A stretch of DNA of 64,000 nucleotides from Thalassospira lucentensis MCCC 1A00383 = DSM 14000 (GCF_000421265.1 NZ_ATWN01000004.1:362837-426836); one strand, 5' to 3'. Positions 47,749-57,846 are shown, counted from the first letter of the stretch. Notes: generated from the sequence alone by a model not told the origin. Numbers and translations: made by a program.

Positions 47749-47778
47749 AAAGGGCGCTGCATTTCGCAAGCGCCCTTT
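47749..47778 (+). terminator. Hairpin after gabD
   Basis: 10-bp stem AAAGGGCGCT/AGCGCCCTTT with a 10-base loop. It lies between the convergent gabD and the broken hydrolase gene. Confidence 0.65.
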
Positions 47779-47826
47779 GGCGTTATGATGTCCTCGTTTG
47801 ATACCCGTAAGGCGTATCACGAACGT

Positions 47827-49389
47827 TTACCGCTGCCAAAGCCCTAGCCCATTGTCGTCAAGATACTGCACGTGCAGGGACTGCGCTTTACCGCCCGTCA
47901 CAGAAAAGCTGACAGATGACAATGATCCCTGTGGCTGGTTCTCTCCCAGCGGGGCAACTGCAAATGTATCGCCGTCCCAATGGTGCAACGTTAGTCGGAT
48001 CGGTCGCGGACCAAGTTGTAGCTCCAGTCCATCATCTGCCTCAATCACTTCGGCAGGACCGAAGTAAGCATTGTTAAAGCGACCTGTATAACGGCCGTTT
48101 GGCCCAGCGGGAGCGGGGTTTTTGGGGGAAGATTTCCCAGCCAAATCGCCCACGGGATCAAACATGGGGCTCATCAACATCGTGTATCCAGCCAGCCAGT
48201 CGCGCGTTGATGTGCCAAATTGCACCACGTCCATAAATTGCGCCGCGATTGCCTCGCTGGCCCCAACGGGGGCGCCGTTGGATAAAACGACAATGCCGAT
48301 CCCGGCACTGGTCAGAATCTTGAAGTGGGTTCCGGCCCCCTTGATAAAGCCGCCCGAATGACTGCGGATCGGACGACCTGCCGCCGTGGTTCCAACGTTA
48401 AAGCCATATCCATATGCACTGCTACGGTCATTCGGCGTGGCCCCTGGGGCGTTGACGATCTGTGGTCGAATAGCGGGGGCCAGTGCTTCGGATGTGATAA
48501 GCTACCGCCCTTGCCATTCTCCGTCGGCCAACAACAGGATCAGCCATTTCGCCAGGTCGTCAACGGTTGAGGATACTCCACCGGCGGGGGCCTGAGCATC
48601 GGCGTTGCGATCGTACAGCGGTTTGAACTGGCCATCCTCATAGGCATGTAGCACGGCACGGTTTTGAGCAGCCATCGCGTCAGTGTGACGATAGCTGGTG
48701 GATGTCATATGCAAGGGTGCAAACAACGATTTCTGTGCTAAGTCTGCCCAATCCCGCCCGGCTGCGGCGGCCACAGCTTGAGCGCCGGTGGTCAGGCCAA
48801 AATTGGCATAGTGATAGCTGGTGCGAAACGGGCCCAAAGGCAAATACTTCAACTGAGCGAGCACGTGCTCACGGCCATAGCCCATGTCCTCCAGATCATC
48901 ACCTGCGGCAAAGGGCAGCCCAGAACGATGGGCAAAGAAATCACCCACGGTCGCATGTTCGCTCACGAAGGTATCAGACAGGCGATAACCGGGCAGATAA
49001 GCCTTAACCGGATCATCCCATGACAGGAGCCCATTGGAGACCGCGATCGCAGTTACCGTAGCGCTGATTGATTTGGAAAGTGAGGCAACCTGAAACACGG
49101 TTTCTGGCGTGACAGGATCCGGTTTACGAATATCACGGCGCCCAAACCCTTGCCGAAACACGACCTGTCCGTCGCGTATAACTGCGACAGCCATGCCCGG
49201 CACGCCGCTGCGGGTCATGACATTCTCGACCATCTTGGGCAGGCTGACGATGGCAGTGTCAAATCCCCCTTCGGCCAGCGGGGCAACATCCGAGGAGGGA
49301 ATGGGGCCGGGGACCACGTCCTGAGCGTGGGTAGGGCTTGCTAGGGCAAGGATGGCAAACAGGATAGCAGCGCGCATCGAGAACCTCAT
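47827..49389 (-). pseudogene. Beta-lactamase-family serine hydrolase broken by one in-frame TAG
   Basis: A class C beta-lactamase/D-alanyl-D-alanine carboxypeptidase-like protein of ~520 codons with a signal peptide (AILFAILALASPTHAQ). Catalytic motifs: VASLSKSIS (Ser-x-x-Lys) near residue 103, YHYANFG (Tyr-x-Asn) near 190, and HSGGF (KTG-equivalent) further on. A TAG at 48502-48504 interrupts the frame after GEWQGR; the same frame then continues without a break for another ~225 codons (LITSEALAPAIR...), including HSGG and the C-terminal domain. A CAG-to-TAG change would explain it. It is likely a recent nonsense mutation, a sequencing error, or a suppressed stop. The cut product would lack the third motif. 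Confidence 0.85.
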
Positions 49390-49469
49390 AAAACAATCCA
49401 AGGCTGAAATCTTGCACGTAAGAATGCACCTGTCGAGTATTGCCTGGCCATCTCTTGTATCTGGCAGAC

Positions 49470-49500
49470 ACATGCGTGGCGGAGGCGATGCCGCGCATGT
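49470..49500. other. Hairpin upstream of the broken hydrolase gene
   Basis: Inverted repeat ACATGCGTGGC/GCCGCGCATGT (10 of 11 paired, one G-T) with a 9-base loop, in the 49390-49644 gap. No T-run follows. The gap holds no gene I can support; function unknown. Confidence 0.3.
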
Positions 49501-49644
49501 TGGGGTGGGCAGGTTCAGTTCAATGCATCATGATTGGCATCGGATCTCGCAAATGAGATGACATCACAGCTTACTGAAATTAATCAAAAATTTTGGCTCA
49601 GACACCAATGTTTGTGTGATCTCGTTCCGAAATACAGTGGGGTG

Positions 49645-50172
49645 TCAAATCCGATCATCATCCTTACCAGACTTTCCGGTCTTGTTGTCATCGCCAAGGA
49701 TCGATTGCGATGATCCGGCGGGCAGTTGCGACTGCAGTTCGGTAAAGACATCAAACATGCGCGGGTTAAAGGCGATCTGTGCTTGCATCTTGTCGCGCCG
49801 TTCGCTTTCGCTTTCCGGTGTGTTCATTTCCGCATTGGCAACCGTATTGCCATTAAGCTTCTGCTCGATCGCATCAGAGATGGCTTTTTCGATGGCTTGA
49901 CGTTGGGTGCCGTCCATTTCGGCCAGCGCTTCTTCATCCAGCCCCATGCTTTGCAGCATCTTGGCGCGCATTTCTTCGATCTTGCGGTCTTCGATTTCTT
50001 TGACGTAGGTGGTGAAACCGTGCTCGCGGATATAGGCCAGCTCGGCATTTTCTTCCTTGTTCTTCTCAGGAAGCGGCTGGCTGTTTGATGCAATCGTCCG
50101 TGCCTGCTCAACAGCGTTTTTGGCGCTATAGGCGGTGTTGGTGACATTCATCAACGTGTCATACAATCCCAT
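49645..50172 (-). CDS. Uncharacterised charged helical protein
   Basis: A 175-residue protein I do not recognise. It has no signal peptide or membrane segment. The middle (residues ~40-110) is strongly charged and helix-forming (YVKEIEDRKIEEMRAKMLQSMGLDEEALAEM), followed by AIEKAISDAIEQKLNG, and the C-terminus is polar and low in complexity (DDNKTGKSGKDDDRI). The start has a good ribosome site (GGAGGGCTCTT-ATG), and codon use matches the neighbours, so it is probably a real gene. It lies alone between the broken hydrolase and glpK and has no evident partner. Confidence 0.7.
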   Translation of the reverse strand: MGLYDTLMNVTNTAYSAKNAVEQARTIASNSQPLPEKNKEENAELAYIREHGFTTYVKEIEDRKIEEMRAKMLQSMGLDEEALAEMDGTQRQAIEKAISDAIEQKLNGNTVANAEMNTPESESERRDKMQAQIAFNPRMFDVFTELQSQLPAGSSQSILGDDNKTGKSGKDDDRI

Positions 50173-50324
50173 AAGAGCCCTCCATGGGAAAAAGATGCCG
50201 GTTTAAATTCATACTTCGAATATTTGTTGCAATCTCTGTGCCGGGATTATGCGGCACTTTCTGCTGGGGTGGAGAGGCGGTGAAAGAGAGGTGAAAACAG
50301 GGCATTGGCGAGGAAAAGTGAAAA

Positions 50325-50343
50325 AATTTTCGAAAACGAATTG
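50325..50343. promoter_or_regulatory. Candidate GlpR-type operator upstream of glpK
   Basis: AATTTTCGAAAACGAATTG, 16 of 19 bases identical to the site before glpD, with a further CGAAA ten bases on. It lies 131 bases before the glpK start. The gap 50173-50473 holds no gene. Confidence 0.5.
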
Positions 50344-50473
50344 TTTTTTGTGCGAAACTTTTCCTAAATAGTGGCACAAAATCATCGGTCACGTTTGTTA
50401 GGCGGGCCGAAATGCATGATTTTATGCAAGGAGAATACGGCAGGAAAACTGCCGGCTCGGGAGGAAAACAAAC

Positions 50474-51970
50474 ATGACCGACACGCGTTATATTCTGGCC
50501 ATTGATCAGGGAACGACCAGCTCACGGGCGATTGTCTTTGATGAAAGCGGCCATTCCGTTTCTGTCGCACAGCAGGAATTCCCGCAACATTTCCCCAATA
50601 ATGGCTGGGTCGAACATGACCCGGAAGATTTGTGGGATACGGTGGTCGCCGTCTGTAAAGAAGCGCTTGCGCGGGTCGATATTCAACAGGTCGCTGCCAT
50701 CGGGATCACCAATCAGCGCGAAACCACCGTGGTCTGGGATCGTAAAACCGGCAAACCGGTTTATAACGCGATTGTCTGGCAGGACCGACGCACCGCGTCC
50801 CTGTGCCATGATTTGAAAAAATCCGATCCAAAACTTGAAGACGAGGTCAATGCGCGCTCGGGCCTTTTGATTGATCCGTATTTTTCCGCGACCAAGGTTG
50901 CGTGGATTCTTGATCATGTATCGGGTGCACGCGCCCGTGCCGAGCAGGGCGATCTGGCCTTTGGTACGGTGGATAGTTTCCTGCTGTGGCGGTTGACCGG
51001 TGGGAAGTCCCACGCAACCGATGCCACCAATGCCGCCCGGACCAATCTTTTTAATATTCGCGAAAACGACTGGGATGATCATTTGTGTGACATCTTCCGC
51101 GTACCGCGCAATATGCTGCCTGACGTGCGTGATTGTGCTGCCGATTTTGGCATGGTGGATGCCGATCTGTTTGGCCGTGAAATCCCGGTTCTTGGCATGG
51201 CGGGTGATCAGCAGGCCGCCGCATTCGGACAATGTTGTTTTGAACCGGGCGATATCAAAAGTACCTATGGCACCGGCTGTTTCGTGATCCTCAACACCGG
51301 CGATGAGGCGATTACATCTCAGCATCGCCTGTTGACCACGGTGGGGTATCGTCTGAACGGGGAAACCAGTTACGCCATCGAAGGCGCGATTTTCGTTGCC
51401 GGGGCAGCGGTGCAGTGGTTGCGCGATGGATTGGGGATCATCAAATCGGCAGCTGAGACCGAAGGCTTGGCCAAATCGCTTGATGGCAATCACGGGGTAT
51501 ATTTGGTGCCAGCCTTTACCGGGCTTGGCGCCCCCTATTGGGATCCGGATGCACGTGGGGCTATTTTCGGGCTGACGCGTGATACTGGCCCGCGTGAGTT
51601 TGTCCGCGCCGCCCTTGAAAGTGTCTGTTATCAGACGTTTGATCTGTTCGAAGCCATGGCGGCCGACGGTGTTTCGCCAAAAGCCGTGCGGGTGGATGGT
51701 GGCATGGTCAACAATGACTGGATGTGTCAGATGCTCTCGGACGTTCTGGGTATTGATGTTGAACGTCCCAAAGTCACCGAAACAACGGCCCTTGGGGCGG
51801 CATATCTGGCCGGGTTACAGGCCGGTATTTACCGCGATCTTGATCATATTGCGCAAAATTGGCAGATGGATGCCCGTTACACCCCGGCCATTGAGCCGCG
51901 CCGCCGCGAAGACTTGCTAGCCGGGTGGAAAAATGCGGTCGGTCGGGTGCAAACAGACCAGAATGGCTAA
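50474..51970 (+). CDS. glpK: Glycerol kinase
   Basis: A 498-residue FGGY-family kinase that makes glycerol-3-phosphate from glycerol and ATP. It opens with [17 protein letters not shown] and has [13 protein letters not shown] near residue 45, [30 protein letters not shown] near 80-108, [15 protein letters not shown] near 262-276 and [16 protein letters not shown] near 410. Length is normal. It has a strong ribosome site (GGGAGGA). It is separate from the glpD operon and on the other strand, but carries a similar upstream motif. Confidence 0.95.
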   Translation: MTDTRYILAIDQGTTSSRAIVFDESGHSVSVAQQEFPQHFPNNGWVEHDPEDLWDTVVAVCKEALARVDIQQVAAIGITNQRETTVVWDRKTGKPVYNAIVWQDRRTASLCHDLKKSDPKLEDEVNARSGLLIDPYFSATKVAWILDHVSGARARAEQGDLAFGTVDSFLLWRLTGGKSHATDATNAARTNLFNIRENDWDDHLCDIFRVPRNMLPDVRDCAADFGMVDADLFGREIPVLGMAGDQQAAAFGQCCFEPGDIKSTYGTGCFVILNTGDEAITSQHRLLTTVGYRLNGETSYAIEGAIFVAGAAVQWLRDGLGIIKSAAETEGLAKSLDGNHGVYLVPAFTGLGAPYWDPDARGAIFGLTRDTGPREFVRAALESVCYQTFDLFEAMAADGVSPKAVRVDGGMVNNDWMCQMLSDVLGIDVERPKVTETTALGAAYLAGLQAGIYRDLDHIAQNWQMDARYTPAIEPRRREDLLAGWKNAVGRVQTDQNG

Positions 51971-52040
51971 TGCGCATGGCTGCCTTGTCCGGCTTTTGTG
52001 TCGTGGGGCTGGTAAGTATCCGAAATGCTTTGTACTATTT

Positions 52041-52074
52041 AAGGACGGTGCCACTGGCACCGTCCTTTCTTTTT
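52041..52074 (+). terminator. Intrinsic terminator of glpK
   Basis: 11-bp stem AAGGACGGTGC/GCACCGTCCTT with a 5-base loop and a TCTTTTT tail, about 70 bases past the glpK stop. Confidence 0.88.
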
Positions 52075-52127
52075 GCGGGGTGGGGCCCGTTCATCATAAG
52101 CAGTGCAGTGATAATGCCGGGGGACCT

Positions 52128-53069
52128 ATGCTTGATCTGATCGTCGGAAAAGTCGGACCTGTGTTTCTGACGATCCTTGGTGGGTTTCTTTTGACCCACG
52201 TCAAGATTATCTCGCGCGAAGGCATTCCGTTCCTTGCCAAAATTGCGATGAATGTCTTTATCCCGGCCATGCTGTTTCAGACCCTGTCGCAATCAGACAT
52301 CAGTGCGCATTTCGATTTGCGCCTGTGGGGAAGCTACTATTCCGGTGTGCTTTTGAACTTTGCGCTGGTGTTTATGGCCGCACGTGTCTGGCTTAAGGCC
52401 AAAACAGACGAAGCGGCCGTGACGGCGATGGGCGGGGTGTTTTCCAACATTGTTCTTCTGGGCATCCCGCTGGTTCAGGCGGTGTACGGCGAAGAAGGTT
52501 TGGTGCCGCTTTTGATCGTTTTGTCGATCCATCCGCTGACCCTTCTTGGCCTGACGATCCTGATTGTCGAGGGCGCACGTGGGGGCGATGGGCATTGGCT
52601 GCCCAAGGTCGTGCGCAGTGTTGTGCGTGTGATGCGAAACCCGATCATCATTGCGATTGTCATGGGGGTTCTCGCATCCCTGATTGACCTTCCGATCCCC
52701 GAAATGATCAACGGCACGCTGGAACGGTTCCGAACAGCCGGACCGACGATTGCGCTGTTGCTGGTCGGGGCCGGGCTTTATGGCCAGTCGGTGCGTGGGA
52801 ATTTAAGTGCAAGTTTGCTTTGCACCGTTGCGAAAATGTTTGTGCAGCCGGTTCTGGTGTTTTCGGTAGCGCATTTTGTGTTTGATCTGCCGCCTTTGTG
52901 GCTGACCATCGTGACACTGGTTGCCGCCCTTCCGGCCGGGGCCAATGTTGCGGTTGTGGCGGGGAATTATAACGTCTGTGTCGATCGGTCTTCGACAACG
53001 ATCCTGATCACAACCATCATCAGTATGCTGACTTTGCCGCTGTTGGTCCTGTATGCCGGGCCACAGTAA
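52128..53069 (+). CDS. AEC-family (auxin efflux carrier-like) transporter
   Basis: A 313-residue membrane protein of the AEC family (MleP/malonate-type carriers), with about ten hydrophobic helices in two halves. KVGPVFLTILGGFLLTHVKIISREG at the N-terminus, NVFIPAMLFQTLSQSDI near residue 45 and LPAGANVAVVAGNYN near 270 are typical family blocks; the conserved Asn and Pro residues are seen. Such carriers move small organic acids or amino acids. The substrate is unknown. ATG 52128 has GGGGGA upstream. It stands alone after the glpK terminator. Confidence 0.83.
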   Translation: MLDLIVGKVGPVFLTILGGFLLTHVKIISREGIPFLAKIAMNVFIPAMLFQTLSQSDISAHFDLRLWGSYYSGVLLNFALVFMAARVWLKAKTDEAAVTAMGGVFSNIVLLGIPLVQAVYGEEGLVPLLIVLSIHPLTLLGLTILIVEGARGGDGHWLPKVVRSVVRVMRNPIIIAIVMGVLASLIDLPIPEMINGTLERFRTAGPTIALLLVGAGLYGQSVRGNLSASLLCTVAKMFVQPVLVFSVAHFVFDLPPLWLTIVTLVAALPAGANVAVVAGNYNVCVDRSSTTILITTIISMLTLPLLVLYAGPQ

Positions 53070-53074
53070 GGTCC

Positions 53075-55177
53075 TTAGGTGTTCGCAGCGTTCAGGATGC
53101 GCTCCATCAGGTTGATTTCATCATTCAGTGATGGCGTGTCCGGGCCGGGTACGTCGTTTTCAACAGCTGTGACAAAGGCATTTATCGCGTTTTTCTGACC
53201 CTTGTCACGTGCCCGCCAGTTTCGCATCACGACCTTTCCATTGACCTGAAGTCTACGCCAATCATGAAGCGATGCCCCAAAATCCGGGGCTGCTATTTCA
53301 AGGATTTCCTTGGGCTCATTGCGCGTTGTGTGCAGATAGCTGACCTCGCCCACCGACCCGTCCGAAAAATATACGCGCCAGATGCTATCGCCCCTTTTCC
53401 GGTCCCGCCAGTCACAGGCGATGTCACTGATTTTCGCACCGGTCAGATACGTCATAAGATCAATAAAGTGGCTGATCTCGCCAATGGTGCGCCCGCCTTG
53501 ATCGGGGCGGTTAAGCCAATGATCGGCAGATAATGGCTTGAACCGGACTCGGTAGTGAAACTGCTTTGCATCGGGCGGCAGCAATTTACGCAATTTCTGG
53601 CTCATCGCTGCGTAACGCCGGTTATGGCCAATCATGAAAACCGATTTTTGGTTGGTCGCATGTGGGCGCAGGCGTTCCAGATCCTCGTGGGTGATTGCAA
53701 TGGGCTTTTCCAGCCAGACATGTTTGCCCGCCGCCAATGCCCTGTCGGCCAATGTCGCATGGCTGTCGTGGCGGGTGGCGATGATCACGCTGTTAATTTG
53801 CGAATTATCCAAAATGTCTGTGGGGTTGGAGCAGGGTTTTGCTGCGCGAAATTTGCGCGCCGCAGCCAACGCCGAAAGCCCGCTTTGTGATGCGCAGGCC
53901 AGCACATCAATCCGGGCATGTTGGCGCAAAAGTGGCAGCAAGCTGCCCCCCAGATAATTCCCCGTCCCGATCAACCCGAGTGAAACGGACCTATCCCTAG
54001 CAGGCTCATTGCAGGGCAAGGAACCTGATGGGGGTGTTAAACGGAAATCGTTTTGATTGTCTTGCGCCATCTCACTATGTGCAAAATGCACGACAGTCGC
54101 CAAGTCATCGGGATCTGCGCCACGGGTGAAGTGATCGGCAATCGCATCAAACGTAATTTCGCGGGTGATCAGGGGCAGGGGATCAAGCCTGCCATCAGAC
54201 ATCAGATCAAGGGCGGCTTTCATGTATCGGTTGACGGTCCAGCGCACATGTCCTTCGGGGTAGTCTTGACCAGCTTCTTCATAGGCGGGATCATAGCGCC
54301 CCGGTCCATATGATCGCACCTGACGCAGATCGATTTCCTTACGGTACAGGGCATCTCGTTTGCCATTCGGGGCCACATCGCCAACACAGACAATGGTTCC
54401 GCGATCCCGGCAAAGCCGTGCCGCGTCATCAATCAATGTGTGATTACCTTGCGCCGGGGCACAGATATAAACCGTGTCAAACTGGTTGTTCGGCGCGTCT
54501 TGGACCGCACGATATGTTGCGGTAACGCCGGTTTTTTCGGCCATGCTCCGGCGTGCCGGATTTGGCTCAATGACATAAGGATGTGTCCCGGCCGTCAGGG
54601 CTGTTTGGGCAATCAATTGTCCGATCAGTCCGGTACCCAAAATAGCAACCTTGTTTCCAATTCCGCTGCCTCCTTGGTGCAGGGCATGAAGGGCAAGGGC
54701 ATACAGGGTCGTAAAAGCCGCCTTTTCATCGCTGACTTTATCGGGAATGGGGGCGGCAAAGTTTTTGGGCACCACATTCCATTCTGCATGGTTGGCATGG
54801 TCCATGCCCCCAATCGCAACCCGTTCTCCGCAGGTAAGCTCCGTGATGTCATCGGCGACGGCATGGACAATACCCGCACCGCAATATCCCATTGGCAATG
54901 GGCGACCAAGACGGTCTTGAACGCGATCAAAAGTTTGCCGGGCGCCTTCTGATCGTAATGACTTAAATATCAGGGTGACAAGATCAGGGCGCTGCCAGGC
55001 TTTTTTAAACAGCGACGCGGTGGTTTGCTGTGCTTGGCGAAATTCGGTGCCCGGGCTGATGACCGTCGCAGATGTACGAACCATAATGCAATGCGGTCTA
55101 AGGGACGGTACCGGACAGCCGGCAAGCATGATTTTCCTTTCACCGGGAAAACGTAAGAGGGCTTTCATCTCTGTCAT
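53075..55177 (-). CDS. Two-domain oxidoreductase (Zn-alcohol dehydrogenase-like + Gfo/Idh/MocA)
   Basis: A ~700-residue protein made of two enzymes. Residues ~1-350 resemble the medium-chain dehydrogenases (GYCGAGIVHAV near 95, NHAEWNVVPKN near 125, and a dinucleotide motif KVAILGTGLIGQLIAQTAL near 180). Residues ~385-700 form a Gfo/Idh/MocA dehydrogenase (VSLGLIGTGNYLGGSLLPLL near 390, AAGKHVWLEKPIAIT near 485, then QGGRTIGEISHFIDLMTYLTG). Such two-domain proteins usually lie in exopolysaccharide or sugar-nucleotide gene sets. ATG 55177 is preferred, with AAAGG upstream, over the earlier TTG at 55195. The divergent neighbour is a polysaccharide gene. Confidence 0.82.
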   Translation of the reverse strand: MTEMKALLRFPGERKIMLAGCPVPSLRPHCIMVRTSATVISPGTEFRQAQQTTASLFKKAWQRPDLVTLIFKSLRSEGARQTFDRVQDRLGRPLPMGYCGAGIVHAVADDITELTCGERVAIGGMDHANHAEWNVVPKNFAAPIPDKVSDEKAAFTTLYALALHALHQGGSGIGNKVAILGTGLIGQLIAQTALTAGTHPYVIEPNPARRSMAEKTGVTATYRAVQDAPNNQFDTVYICAPAQGNHTLIDDAARLCRDRGTIVCVGDVAPNGKRDALYRKEIDLRQVRSYGPGRYDPAYEEAGQDYPEGHVRWTVNRYMKAALDLMSDGRLDPLPLITREITFDAIADHFTRGADPDDLATVVHFAHSEMAQDNQNDFRLTPPSGSLPCNEPARDRSVSLGLIGTGNYLGGSLLPLLRQHARIDVLACASQSGLSALAAARKFRAAKPCSNPTDILDNSQINSVIIATRHDSHATLADRALAAGKHVWLEKPIAITHEDLERLRPHATNQKSVFMIGHNRRYAAMSQKLRKLLPPDAKQFHYRVRFKPLSADHWLNRPDQGGRTIGEISHFIDLMTYLTGAKISDIACDWRDRKRGDSIWRVYFSDGSVGEVSYLHTTRNEPKEILEIAAPDFGASLHDWRRLQVNGKVVMRNWRARDKGQKNAINAFVTAVENDVPGPDTPSLNDEINLMERILNAANT

Positions 55178-55314
55178 GCTGTGCCTTTGCATCAAAAGGT
55201 TGAAAATTGTGATGATGATTAAACCACATACGGCATATGCGCGTCGATCCGTGATTGACGCCAGTGCGGCAGCGGTTTAGCAAGACGGCAGATCTCAATT
55301 TGGAACCATTTACG

Positions 55315-57756
55315 ATGCAACAACCTGTCCCGGCGCGGCATTGGCGCGATACGATGCTTAGCCTTGCCGCAATCATGTTTGGCTTTTCTGCGCCGCTGTT
55401 TTTCTTTGGCCGCGCTGCGCTGGGGGTCGGGCTCGGCTTATCCCTGCTTCTCGCTATCGTATCTGCCGACCATGGTGCTGCATGGCGTAAAATGCGGAAT
55501 GATCTCATGGGGCCGTTAGGGTTGCTGATTGTAGCCACCTTGATTGTCTTCCTGATTTCAGCAGTCGGGTCGGTTGTCCCGTCAAAGTCCATCGAAACGT
55601 GGGTTGCAAGATTCTCGATGCTATCGGGCATTTGGTATCTGATGCGATTGATACAGCCTAAAGCACGCATTGCTTGGGATTCATGCATTCTTGCGACATG
55701 GGCTTTGATTGTCTTTTGCGTGTTTTCTATAGTGGTTCATCCGGAGTTGCTTTCTCTCAAGGCTTTGCGCGAGCCTGATTTTAACTTTGATATTACGCGC
55801 CGTCTTAAGCCTGTCGGTAGTTTCCTTATCTTTGGCGCAATGATGCTTGTCGCGGATGCTTTCGACCGAAAAGGTGTCCGGAAATATGTATCTGTCATCG
55901 CATCAATAGCAATTCTACCAATATTGGAGGTTTCTCAAGGGCGGGCTAATGTGGCCGCAATTCTGGCGGCAGGCTGTGCTATGGGCATTTGTTTAGTCTT
56001 CTTGATCAAATCGCGGTTCATTAAAGTTGCTGTTTTTGCAGGGATCGCGGTCGCGATTGTTGGGGTGTTGCTATGGCTCGGTGAGGTTACTGGCAATATG
56101 AGTGATCTCAGAGGGTTCGTGCCATATTTACCTACATGGCTTGTTGATGTTCATCGTCAAATGATTTGGCAGTTTACCTATAGCCATGTTTTTGATCATC
56201 CTTTGATTGGCTATGGAATCAACGCTTCCCCATGGGTCCCGGGTGCAAATGAACTCGCAGGTAGCTCAACCCAATCTGTTTTACCTGGCCACCCTCACAG
56301 TTGGTTTATGGAGATCTGGCTTGAGGTTGGGATCATCGGTTTGCTCGTAATGGTTCCAATGGTTGCATGCTGCGCCGTTGCGGCTTTCGTCGACGTTTTG
56401 CGCAATGGTGGCAAGGTTTCTGCCCTGCCGCTTGCTATGTTGGCAGCCTATTGGTTCGCCGGACTGTTTAACTACTCATTTTGGACGTCGTGGTGGTTTG
56501 GTGTGTTCATGCTGGGCATTTCTTTGGCATTCTTGCGGCGAGAGTGGCTGCTTTTAGGAAAACCTGCTCTCGGAGGCCGTCAAACACTGCTTAGACGCAA
56601 AACCATGATCGTCTGTGCCGAAGACTGGTCTTTCGTATCCCATCGTATCGGACTTGGTCGTGCGGCCTTGGTGCGTGGGGACGACGTCGTTGTTGCCTGC
56701 AATGTGGGTGACGCTGCGGGCGCGTTGCGCAGCGAAGGCTTTCGCGTCGTTGATGTGCCGATTGCGCGCGGCGGCTTAAGCCCGCTGAAGTCACTTAAAA
56801 CGGTAAAGGCGCTGGCCTGTCTGATCCGGCGCGAACAGCCCGACGTCATCGTCAATGTCGCGATACAGTGTGTTGTTCTTTCTGCCTTTGCCGGTCTATT
56901 GGTGGGGGCAAAGCGATCGGTTAATATGATAACCGGGCTTGGCTTCCTGTTTGTGTCAGGCGGTGTCAAAGCCCGCATTGTTCGACATATTGTGTCGCTG
57001 ATTTTACGGGTGTATGCCCGGTGCTCGTCCATCAACGTGATCGTGCAGAACCGCGATGATCATACTCTGATGTCTGGTCTTGGTTTTAAGGAAAGCCGGC
57101 TGGTGTTGATCCGTGGGTCAGGGGTGGATATCTCGGCTTTCGCACCGAGAACCACATCATCGGACGGCCCCAAAACTGCGATATTTGTCGCTAGAATGCT
57201 GTGGTCAAAGGGACTTTCTGAGCTGATCGAGGCCGCGCGCATTCTTAAATCACGCAATCACACCTATCGCTTCCTTTTGGTAGGTGATGCCGATCCTGCC
57301 AATCCTGACAGTGCATCGGAAAGCGATCTGGTGAAATGGCAGCAAGACGGGCTGATCGAATGGCTCGGCAAACGAAGCGACATTGCGCACTTGCTACGTT
57401 CTGCTGATCTGGCCGTTTTGCCATCATGGCGCGAAGGCCTGCCCAAATCATTGTTAGAAGCCGCTTCATCGGGGCTTGCCATGGTGTCAACCGATGTGCC
57501 CGGATGTCGCGAAATTGTCTCCCATCAGGAAAATGGTCTTCTTGTGCCCTTGCGCGATGCAAATGCGCTTGCCGATGCCATCGAAAAGCTGATGGAAGAT
57601 GACGCAGCCCGTTATGCTTATGGCGCAGCAGCCCGGGATCTGGTCGAACGAGAACTCTGTGATCAGGTGATCATTGCCAAAACGCTTGCGTTCGTGACCG
57701 GGACGGCACCCGTTGATCACGTGCATGCTGTGCGATTTGGACCACAGAAAGCGTAA
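55315..57756 (+). CDS. O-antigen ligase/polymerase fused to a GT4 glycosyltransferase
   Basis: An 813-residue fusion protein. Residues ~15-415 are an O-antigen ligase/Wzy-type membrane domain with ~10 helices, including the family motif GHPHSWFMEIWLEVGIIGL near 323-341. Residues ~425-800 are a soluble glycosyltransferase of family 4 type: VNMITGLGFLFVSGG near 540, FVARMLWSKGLSELIEAARIL near 625, and EGLPKSLLEAASSGLAMVSTDVPGCREI near 706, which holds the E-x7-E motif. It probably helps build or attach surface polysaccharide. ATG 55315 is used; the frame runs 60 bases further up without an ATG. The middle (about 55500-56540) is clearly AT-richer than both ends, suggesting recombination. Confidence 0.82.
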   Translation: MQQPVPARHWRDTMLSLAAIMFGFSAPLFFFGRAALGVGLGLSLLLAIVSADHGAAWRKMRNDLMGPLGLLIVATLIVFLISAVGSVVPSKSIETWVARFSMLSGIWYLMRLIQPKARIAWDSCILATWALIVFCVFSIVVHPELLSLKALREPDFNFDITRRLKPVGSFLIFGAMMLVADAFDRKGVRKYVSVIASIAILPILEVSQGRANVAAILAAGCAMGICLVFLIKSRFIKVAVFAGIAVAIVGVLLWLGEVTGNMSDLRGFVPYLPTWLVDVHRQMIWQFTYSHVFDHPLIGYGINASPWVPGANELAGSSTQSVLPGHPHSWFMEIWLEVGIIGLLVMVPMVACCAVAAFVDVLRNGGKVSALPLAMLAAYWFAGLFNYSFWTSWWFGVFMLGISLAFLRREWLLLGKPALGGRQTLLRRKTMIVCAEDWSFVSHRIGLGRAALVRGDDVVVACNVGDAAGALRSEGFRVVDVPIARGGLSPLKSLKTVKALACLIRREQPDVIVNVAIQCVVLSAFAGLLVGAKRSVNMITGLGFLFVSGGVKARIVRHIVSLILRVYARCSSINVIVQNRDDHTLMSGLGFKESRLVLIRGSGVDISAFAPRTTSSDGPKTAIFVARMLWSKGLSELIEAARILKSRNHTYRFLLVGDADPANPDSASESDLVKWQQDGLIEWLGKRSDIAHLLRSADLAVLPSWREGLPKSLLEAASSGLAMVSTDVPGCREIVSHQENGLLVPLRDANALADAIEKLMEDDAARYAYGAAARDLVERELCDQVIIAKTLAFVTGTAPVDHVHAVRFGPQKA

Positions 57757-57790
57757 AACGTGATCTCTCGTCCACTGATATAATAGATTT

Positions 57791-57820
57791 AAAGGCTCCG
57801 TTCGCGGGGCCTTTTCTTTT
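57791..57820 (+). terminator. Terminator after the ligase/glycosyltransferase gene
   Basis: Stem AAAGGCTCCG/CGGGGCCTTT (with a T-G pair) around TTCG, followed by TCTTTTT. Confidence 0.8.
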
Positions 57821-57846
57821 TGGTCAAAAATCTCTTTGCATCCTCG

